11,789 nucleotides of DNA from Azonexus sp. (lineage in GTDB: Bacteria > Pseudomonadota > Gammaproteobacteria > Burkholderiales > Rhodocyclaceae): assembly GCA_023150195.1 (NCBI GenBank), contig JAKLLI010000031.1:10328-22116 (forward strand). Direction: 5' to 3'. Below, piece by piece: positions 6,710-11,789 of the stretch. The position numbers and the translations under genes were made by a program. Within the stretch, counting starts at the first letter, position 1; the number at the start of each line of letters is the position of its first letter. The notes beneath the pieces were generated by a model. That model had not been told where the DNA came from. It saw only the letters and a program-made list of their open reading frames with translations, and did not search any database.

Positions 6710-8025
6710 TGCACCCACTCCTTGACGTTCGGCAGACAAGCATCCAGTGAAAAGCCGCCCGCCGGAGCGGCAGCCACCTTCAGTGTTCCACCAAGCAGCG
6801 CGACCCGTTCGCGCATGCCGTTCAATCCCAGCCCGCAACCCACCGCGGTCGACCCGCCCGGCCCGCGACCATCGTCGCTCACCCGCACATGCAGACCACC
6901 AGCATCTTCAGTGATGCACACCTCCACCCGGCTGGCCCGGGCATGGCGCAACACATTCGTGAGCCCCTCTTGAACCAGACGCACCACGGTCTGTCCCACG
7001 CTGCCAGGCAATTGATCGAGATTTGCGGTCAACGCGCGAACGAGGGTAATTTGCGGATGCCGCAAGGCCCAGGTATCCAGCCACTCAGGCAGGGAGGCCG
7101 CGTCCGCCAAGGGCCGCAAGCGATGCAGGATGTTGCGCACCCCGGCCTGCATTTCCCCGGTGACCGCCACGATGGCCTGCGCCGACCCATGGATTTCCGG
7201 ACGCTCACTGCTGCGCTGAACGATCGCACCGGCCAGGGCCCGCACGGCGGTCACCCCTTGCGCCAGCTCGTCGTGAAGTTCGCGGGCGATTTCCTGCCGT
7301 TCGTTTTCCAGCCGCGATTGGATGCAGGCCGCCAGTTCGTGCTCGGTTTCCAGCCTGACGTTGTCGTCGACCGCAGCACGCAAGCGATCCGCCATGCCGT
7401 TGAAGGCCCGCGACACACTGGCCAGTTCCGGCGTCGCAAACACCGGCAGGCGCACATCAAAACGCCCGCGCCCTGTTTTTTCCAGCGCCGCCATGACGCT
7501 GTCCAGCGGCCGTAAGGCCACGGCCAGCGCCCGACGCGCCGCCAGGAAGAGCACCCCCAGAAAGACCAGTGCCCAGCCGGTTACCCGCAAGGCTTCGTCC
7601 CAGGCATCCAGCACCGCCCGCGAGGGATCGGGCTGCAACACCAGGTGCGCGCCCCCCACCGCCAGCATGCGCGGGGCAAACGCCGGTGCCAGCGCAGCCG
7701 AAAACCAAGCCGGCGCCTGCCGTCCCTGCTTGTAAACCGAGGCCGGCGAGTGATAAAGCACGGTACCCGCCGCATCGCTGACCCACAGTTCGTGCGAGCG
7801 GATGCGGCCCAGCGGCTGCACCGCGTCCACCAGTTCGGCACTGCTCTTCACCTCCCGAACCAGCAGTCCCAGCATCTGCGAGGAAACCCGCGTGGCCGCT
7901 TCCACCTCTTCGTGAATCGCCGTTTCGCTGCTGCGCAACCAGAGCCCGGCCAGCACCAGCAGCAGGCTGGCGGCAACGGCCGTCAATACCAGGCTGACAC
8001 GGGTGTGCAGGCTGAGTTGTCGCAT
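6706..8025 (-). CDS. Membrane sensor histidine kinase of the MoxY type (LapD/MoxY-like periplasmic domain)
   Basis: Inner-membrane sensor kinase, 439 residues. Domains in order: short cytoplasmic start; TM1 (about 11-30); a periplasmic domain of about 115 residues containing HELWVSDAAGTVLYHSP and YKQGRQAPAWF, which looks like the LapD/MoxY N-terminal sensory domain; TM2 (about 149-170); HAMP (about 171-223); HisKA_3 with His251 in ARELHDELAQG; HATPase with EGLTNVLRHARA (N box), DDGRG (G1) and GLGLNGMRER (G2). All catalytic boxes are intact. The ATG at 8025 overlaps the receptor stop in TGATG; a GTG at 8028 in the same frame is an alternative adding one residue. MoxY is known from control of quinoprotein methanol dehydrogenase. 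The signal sensed here is unknown. Confidence 0.9.
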   Translation of the reverse strand: MRQLSLHTRVSLVLTAVAASLLLVLAGLWLRSSETAIHEEVEAATRVSSQMLGLLVREVKSSAELVDAVQPLGRIRSHELWVSDAAGTVLYHSPASVYKQGRQAPAWFSAALAPAFAPRMLAVGGAHLVLQPDPSRAVLDAWDEALRVTGWALVFLGVLFLAARRALAVALRPLDSVMAALEKTGRGRFDVRLPVFATPELASVSRAFNGMADRLRAAVDDNVRLETEHELAACIQSRLENERQEIARELHDELAQGVTAVRALAGAIVQRSSERPEIHGSAQAIVAVTGEMQAGVRNILHRLRPLADAASLPEWLDTWALRHPQITLVRALTANLDQLPGSVGQTVVRLVQEGLTNVLRHARASRVEVCITEDAGGLHVRVSDDGRGPGGSTAVGCGLGLNGMRERVALLGGTLKVAAAPAGGFSLDACLPNVKEWVQ

Positions 8026-10322
8026 CACTTACCGCCAAACACGTAGCGCACGCCCAGCCAGGCGGCACGCGGCGCGCCGGGCGCGACGAAGGTTTCACGG
8101 CGCCATTTATCCGAATCGTTCTCGAACCCGCTGCCTGCAGCAACAAACGGGTTCTCGGCCAGCGCCGCCGCACTGGCATAGCGCTTGTCAAACACGTTAT
8201 TCACCTTGGCGAACAACTGCCAGCCCGCGCCCAGATCGGCCTCGGCGTTCAGATTGAGGATGGCGTAGCCGTCGATCTTGCCCGGCCCGGTAAATGTGCG
8301 GGTATTGCCGTAGACATCGGTCACCGTGCCAGCTTGATGCTGATTGTTTTCGTTGCCACGCGCGTACTGGCTGGAGAAGGCCTGAATATCGCCGCCCAGC
8401 TTCAGCCAGTCATTGGCTCGCCAGGCCAGCCCGATTTTGACGCTGTGCTCGGGTAGACCGGGGATGCGATTGCCCTGCTGAACGAGAATCTCGTCGTCCT
8501 GCCCGCCAGCCGTACACGCCGCCGAGCTGCCTCGTGTACTGTTGTTTTCGGCGAGAAGACAGGCATCCGAGCCGAAGGTCGCCTTCAGCCAACTGTAATC
8601 GACATGCCAATCCACGCGACCGGCGGCGCCCTTCAGCCCCAGTTCCAGCCCCTGACGTTGCGTTTTGCCATAATTGGTGAAGTAGCCGGCACTGGTCGAG
8701 GTGCCGATAAAGAGGATGTCATCCGTATTCAGCGTGCGATAAACCCCGGCATGCCATTGCAGCGAACGCCCCAGATCACCGCGCAAGCCGGCCTCCAGGG
8801 TGCGCGATACGACCTGCTTCAGATACGGATCGGCGGCCATGGAGTTAGGCAGGGAACAGGGATTGGCGGGGTCGGCACAGCCCAGCTCGATCGGTGTCGG
8901 AATCCGCGTCCCCTGGCTGAACCCACCATAGGCATTGAGACGGGGCAGTACTTGCCAAGAGAGGCCCAAGGCGGGATTCAGCTTGTTGTAATGGTGATTG
9001 CCGTCCAGATTCGGCGCCACCGGATTCAGTTCGTCCACCGTGATCACGTGGCTGCGGTTGTAGCGGGCCGAAGCGGTCAGATGCAGGTCGCGGGTCAGTT
9101 CGATGGTATCGGTCAGATAAAGACTGGCCGTGGTGGTCGTGCCGCGCAGCCGGTTTTCTTCGGTTTCCGCCTGCAGGTTGGAAACCCCGCGTGTGCCGTC
9201 AATATCGCCCTGCTGCTCGGTTTGCAGGAATTTGACCCGGGCATGGTCGTAGGAGGCGCCGAGCGCCAGCTGATGTCGGGCCGTACTCAGGTTCCACTGC
9301 AGCCCGAGCCCGCTGCTTTGCTGCCGGGTGCGCGTGCGATTCAATGCCCCGGTTTCCTGTGTCGGATCGTCCTCGAACTCGTCGTTCATGTCACCGTTGA
9401 GCGTGCGCGTGGTCGTCGTGCGGTGGTAGAGGCTGGCCGACAGGTTGCTGTTATCGCTGAGCCAGTGCTTGCCATTGAACGCGATCTGGTTCGAGGTGTT
9501 CCGCGTCTGATCGGGGTGAGTAAAGATGTTCTCGTTACGCTGGGCAAGCAGCGACTGCGGCACCAGCCCATTGCCAACCAGCGAACTGCGCACGGCACTC
9601 AGCGTCAGATCCGCTTCGGTCGACGCATTGCGGAAGGACAATTTGCCGAACAACTGCTTGACGTCGGAGGGTGAATAGTCCCGCCAGCCATCCTCGCGGA
9701 ACCAGTCGCCGGCCACGTAGGCCCCCAGGGTGCCGTTGTTGGCCCCGTATTCAAATTCCGTCTTGTGGCGCGCAAAACTGCCGCCGGACAGCTCGAGCTT
9801 GCCGCCCGGATGCGAGAAACCACTCTTGGTCCGCATCGCCAACGCGCCGCCCAGCGTGTTCAGGCCAAAGGCCGGATTCGAGCCGGGAATCAGGTCGACC
9901 GCCGCAATCGCGGTATTCGGGATCAAATCCCAGTTGACCGTGTCACCGAAGGGTTCATTGACGCGCACCCCGTCCACATACACCGACAAGCCCTGTGCCA
10001 CGCCCAGCAGCGGTGAGGCGGTGAAGCCACGATAGTTCACATCGGCCTGATAGGGATTGCCCTGCACTTCATTGACCGTGACCGAACCGATGCGCCGCGC
10101 CATCTGTTCCGCCATGTTGAGGCTTTCGATATCCTCCAGCGCGCGGTCGTCGATGGATTGCACGTTGGCCGGCAGATGCAGTCGGGGTACGCCGATACCG
10201 GCCATCGGCGTCGAGCCGACCACTTCCACGGTATCCGCCACGATGGCAGCATCAGCTGCCCAGCTGTTGGAGAACAAGGCGCTCAAGGCGAGCGCGATCA
10301 ATGAGGGGGAGCGTCTCTTCAT
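8025..10322 (-). CDS. TonB-dependent outer-membrane receptor, substrate unknown
   Basis: Active transporter of the outer membrane, 765 residues. It has a signal peptide (cleavage after about Ala22), a TonB box DTVEVV (30-35), a plug with NVQSIDD, YRGFTASPLLG, VYVDGVRVNEPFGD and NTLGGALAM, and a large barrel. The last strand is AAWLGVRYVF plus GGK, so three residues follow the usual terminal Phe. There is no N-terminal signalling domain as in FecA. Extracellular loops probably contain two cysteine pairs (482/489 and 588/603) and a strongly acidic stretch (311-323). The start overlaps the tonB stop by 4 bp (ATGA), has no visible Shine-Dalgarno sequence, and is fixed by the signal peptide. Sandwiched between its own tonB and a MoxY-like kinase, it may import a ligand needed for quinoprotein function (metal or lanthanide complex, or cofactor). 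This is inferred; I do not recognise the substrate. Confidence 0.9.
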   Translation of the reverse strand: MKRRSPSLIALALSALFSNSWAADAAIVADTVEVVGSTPMAGIGVPRLHLPANVQSIDDRALEDIESLNMAEQMARRIGSVTVNEVQGNPYQADVNYRGFTASPLLGVAQGLSVYVDGVRVNEPFGDTVNWDLIPNTAIAAVDLIPGSNPAFGLNTLGGALAMRTKSGFSHPGGKLELSGGSFARHKTEFEYGANNGTLGAYVAGDWFREDGWRDYSPSDVKQLFGKLSFRNASTEADLTLSAVRSSLVGNGLVPQSLLAQRNENIFTHPDQTRNTSNQIAFNGKHWLSDNSNLSASLYHRTTTTRTLNGDMNDEFEDDPTQETGALNRTRTRQQSSGLGLQWNLSTARHQLALGASYDHARVKFLQTEQQGDIDGTRGVSNLQAETEENRLRGTTTTASLYLTDTIELTRDLHLTASARYNRSHVITVDELNPVAPNLDGNHHYNKLNPALGLSWQVLPRLNAYGGFSQGTRIPTPIELGCADPANPCSLPNSMAADPYLKQVVSRTLEAGLRGDLGRSLQWHAGVYRTLNTDDILFIGTSTSAGYFTNYGKTQRQGLELGLKGAAGRVDWHVDYSWLKATFGSDACLLAENNSTRGSSAACTAGGQDDEILVQQGNRIPGLPEHSVKIGLAWRANDWLKLGGDIQAFSSQYARGNENNQHQAGTVTDVYGNTRTFTGPGKIDGYAILNLNAEADLGAGWQLFAKVNNVFDKRYASAAALAENPFVAAGSGFENDSDKWRRETFVAPGAPRAAWLGVRYVFGGK

Positions 10323-11074
10323 GTTGTTTTATTGAGTTTGTAGGAAATGGGAACGACGAGTTGCAGTTCGTCACTGGAAAGCCCTTCAGGCAAGGCGGGG
10401 AGACCGGGCAGATCGCCCAGCATCGCCAGCGCATGCCGGTCGAGCACATCGAAACCGCTGGAGCGATCCAGCTGAATGCCGATCAGGCTGCCCTTGCGCG
10501 CCACCTTCAAGCGCACGCGCACTTCGCCCTCCCAGCCGCGAAGCGCGGCGATCCTGGGATAGGTTTGGTGACGCGAGAACAATTCGCCCAATTGACGACG
10601 GTAGGCCGCCAGCAGATCGCGCTGGTTCGCGGCCTCTGCCGCGGGTGCGGCGGGTGAAGCCGCAGGTGAAGCCGAGGCCACCGCCGTTGGCATGGCAGCC
10701 GGGGCCGGCGGCGCAACGGGTGCCACCGCAACCGGGATGGCTGGCGGGGTCGCCAATACCGTCTCCGGGGTCGGCGCGGCCGTCGTGATCCGTTCCCGTG
10801 GCGGAGCAACCACGGGGCGCGCAGACGACGGCCGCACCTTCGGTGGAACCGCCGGCACCGTCCGCGTGACCGGGGTCACGGTGGCCGCGCGCAGCGGTTC
10901 GTGTGGGGCACTCACCGCAGTGAGCCGCAACGTGGCGATCAGGGTGGGCAATACCGGGGCTTGCTTGCGCGCTGTCATCTGCCAGAGCAGCAGCGAGCCA
11001 TGCAGCAGCAGCGAGAGCGCCAAAATCACGAAAAATCGCCGGTTGACCGGACGACGGTGAAGCTCAATGCCCAT
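10319..11074 (-). CDS. tonB: TonB energy-transducing protein
   Basis: Inner-membrane protein that spans the periplasm and transmits proton-motive force from ExbBD to outer-membrane receptors. The 251-residue protein has one N-terminal TM segment (about 14-33) containing Ser21 and His25 in SLLLH, the SxxxH pattern of TonB that contacts ExbB/ExbD. A Pro/Ala/Val-rich linker follows (about 65-155), then a TonB C-terminal domain (about 165-248) with YPRIAALRGWEGEVRVRLKV. The linker lacks the Glu-Pro/Lys-Pro repeats of E. coli TonB. ATG 11074 is chosen over the earlier in-frame start at 11158 because it has GGAGG 9 nt upstream and puts the TM near the N-terminus. It overlaps the hydrolase gene by 11 bp and the receptor gene by 4 bp, so it probably serves that receptor. 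No exbB or exbD is in the window. Confidence 0.92.
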   Translation of the reverse strand: MGIELHRRPVNRRFFVILALSLLLHGSLLLWQMTARKQAPVLPTLIATLRLTAVSAPHEPLRAATVTPVTRTVPAVPPKVRPSSARPVVAPPRERITTAAPTPETVLATPPAIPVAVAPVAPPAPAAMPTAVASASPAASPAAPAAEAANQRDLLAAYRRQLGELFSRHQTYPRIAALRGWEGEVRVRLKVARKGSLIGIQLDRSSGFDVLDRHALAMLGDLPGLPALPEGLSSDELQLVVPISYKLNKTT

Positions 11075-11789
11075 GCGCCAACACCTCCGCCTCCGCCGCC
11101 GGGAAGAGATGCCCGACCGAGCGCCGGTATTCGGTCGCCGCCATCGGCAGGGCGGCAAACTCGGCGGGCAGTGGCTGCGCCATGGTTTCGTTCATGTCCA
11201 GCCCGTCACGGGCCGCCGCCTGAATACGGCCTTGCAACCACAGCAGCCAGGCGCGCGTCTGGCGGATGGGTGCGGCATCCCGAGCCGGTTCGCCGTGTCC
11301 GGGCAGCAGGACGGTGAACCCGGGCTGGCGGGTCAGCGCTTCCAGTTGATCCAGCGCGGCCAGCCAGCGGGGAATGTCGGCATGCGGCGTGGTCGGCGCC
11401 CGACCGTTGAACACCAGATCCCCGGCAAAGAGCACACCGCTTTGCGGGTCATACACCGCGAGGTCCGCGCCACTGTGGCCCGCCAGCGCGAGCAGTTGCA
11501 AGCGGCGCCCGGCGATACGCAGTTCACCGTCCGCCAGGGTGCGATTGGGCACCTTGACCTCGGTGCCCTGCATCCAGTCCCCGCTCAGGCGATAGAGGTT
11601 TTCGGCAAAGGCATTGCCTTCGCTGGCAATCGCTTCGGTCGTTGCCGGCAGGGCGCCGATGGCGACGTCGGCATAAGCCAGATTGCCCAGCATGTGGTCG
11701 GGGTGCAGATGCGTATTGATCACCAGCGCCACCGGCCGCTGGCCCATGGCCGCCCGGACCTGCCGCCCGTAGCGCAGCGAGGGACCGCT
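11064..11789 (-). CDS. SoxH-like metallo-beta-lactamase-fold hydrolase, probable quinoprotein relay metallohydrolase (5' end cut by window)
   Basis: Zinc hydrolase of the metallo-beta-lactamase fold; the visible C-terminal 241 residues are open to the window edge, starting SGPSLRYG. Metal-ligand motifs are complete: NTHLHPDHMLGN (HxHxDH at 11694-11711), a third His in LAGHSGADLAVYD, the bridging Asp in FAGDLVFNGRAP and a last His in LLPGHGEP. The stretch AENLYRL-GDWMQGTEV and the overall layout resemble SoxH-related proteins named 'quinoprotein relay system zinc metallohydrolase', which occur beside PQQ-dependent dehydrogenase genes; their reaction is not known. The N-terminus, and so any export signal, lies outside the window. 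Its stop overlaps the tonB start by 11 bp, so it is the first visible gene of the operon. Assignment to the fold is firm; to the PQQ subfamily it is a judgement from memory. Confidence 0.85.
   Translation of the reverse strand, partial: SGPSLRYGRQVRAAMGQRPVALVINTHLHPDHMLGNLAYADVAIGALPATTEAIASEGNAFAENLYRLSGDWMQGTEVKVPNRTLADGELRIAGRRLQLLALAGHSGADLAVYDPQSGVLFAGDLVFNGRAPTTPHADIPRWLAALDQLEALTRQPGFTVLLPGHGEPARDAAPIRQTRAWLLWLQGRIQAAARDGLDMNETMAQPLPAEFAALPMAATEYRRSVGHLFPAAEAEVLAHGH
11084..11088 (-). promoter_or_regulatory. Shine-Dalgarno site fixing the tonB start
   Basis: GGAGG on the minus strand, inside the end of the hydrolase gene and 9 nt before the ATG at 11074. It is the strongest ribosome-binding site in the overlapping operon and supports the shorter tonB start. 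Confidence 0.75.

Noticed and set aside
8604..9674. Open frame of 356 codons on the plus strand inside the second receptor gene
   Set aside because: Shadow of the receptor gene; no ribosome-binding site or recognisable protein features.
10590..10860. Proline/alanine-rich, repeat-like coding stretch as a tandem repeat or low-complexity artefact
   Set aside because: It is the periplasmic linker of TonB, where such composition is expected. No exact tandem unit is seen.

Overview
The window (about 60% G+C, no mobile elements, tRNA or rRNA seen) looks like chromosomal DNA of a betaproteobacterium. The evidence is a Gram-negative general porin of the Burkholderiales/Neisseriales/Rhodocyclales type, a four-cysteine FNR directly divergent from hemN, and two TonB-dependent receptors. 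A Rhodocyclales-like host is a guess from the general look of the proteins.

Layout. (1) 1-2278, anaerobic control: hemN (minus, lacking only its last codon or codons) and fnr (plus) diverge from an 85-bp region. That region holds a near-perfect FNR box placed 41.5 bp upstream of the predicted hemN start point. (2) 2301-3822: a minus-strand porin with a T8 terminator and a long AC/GT-skewed, hairpin-containing leader. (3) 3823-5952: a minus-strand TonB-dependent receptor whose plug and barrel motifs match the YncD/PqqU family, the outer-membrane importer of the redox cofactor PQQ, followed by a strong terminator. (4) 6062-11789: a tightly overlapping minus-strand operon. In transcription order it encodes a SoxH-like metallo-beta-lactamase-fold hydrolase (5' end outside the window), a TonB protein, a second TonB receptor of unknown substrate, a MoxY-like sensor kinase and a LuxR/NarL-type response regulator. 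pqqU lies 109 bp further downstream on the same strand.

How it may fit together. PqqU, a MoxYX-like two-component pair and a hydrolase resembling the 'quinoprotein relay system' metallohydrolases all point to PQQ-dependent (quinoprotein) alcohol oxidation. My reading is that regions 3 and 4 are one module that senses and supports periplasmic quinoprotein dehydrogenases. It would import PQQ, and through the second receptor and its own TonB import another ligand, possibly a metal or lanthanide complex. No PQQ biosynthesis or quinoprotein gene is inside the window. The prediction is that such genes lie just beyond position 11789 or share the same regulator. hemN/fnr and the porin look like ordinary neighbours.
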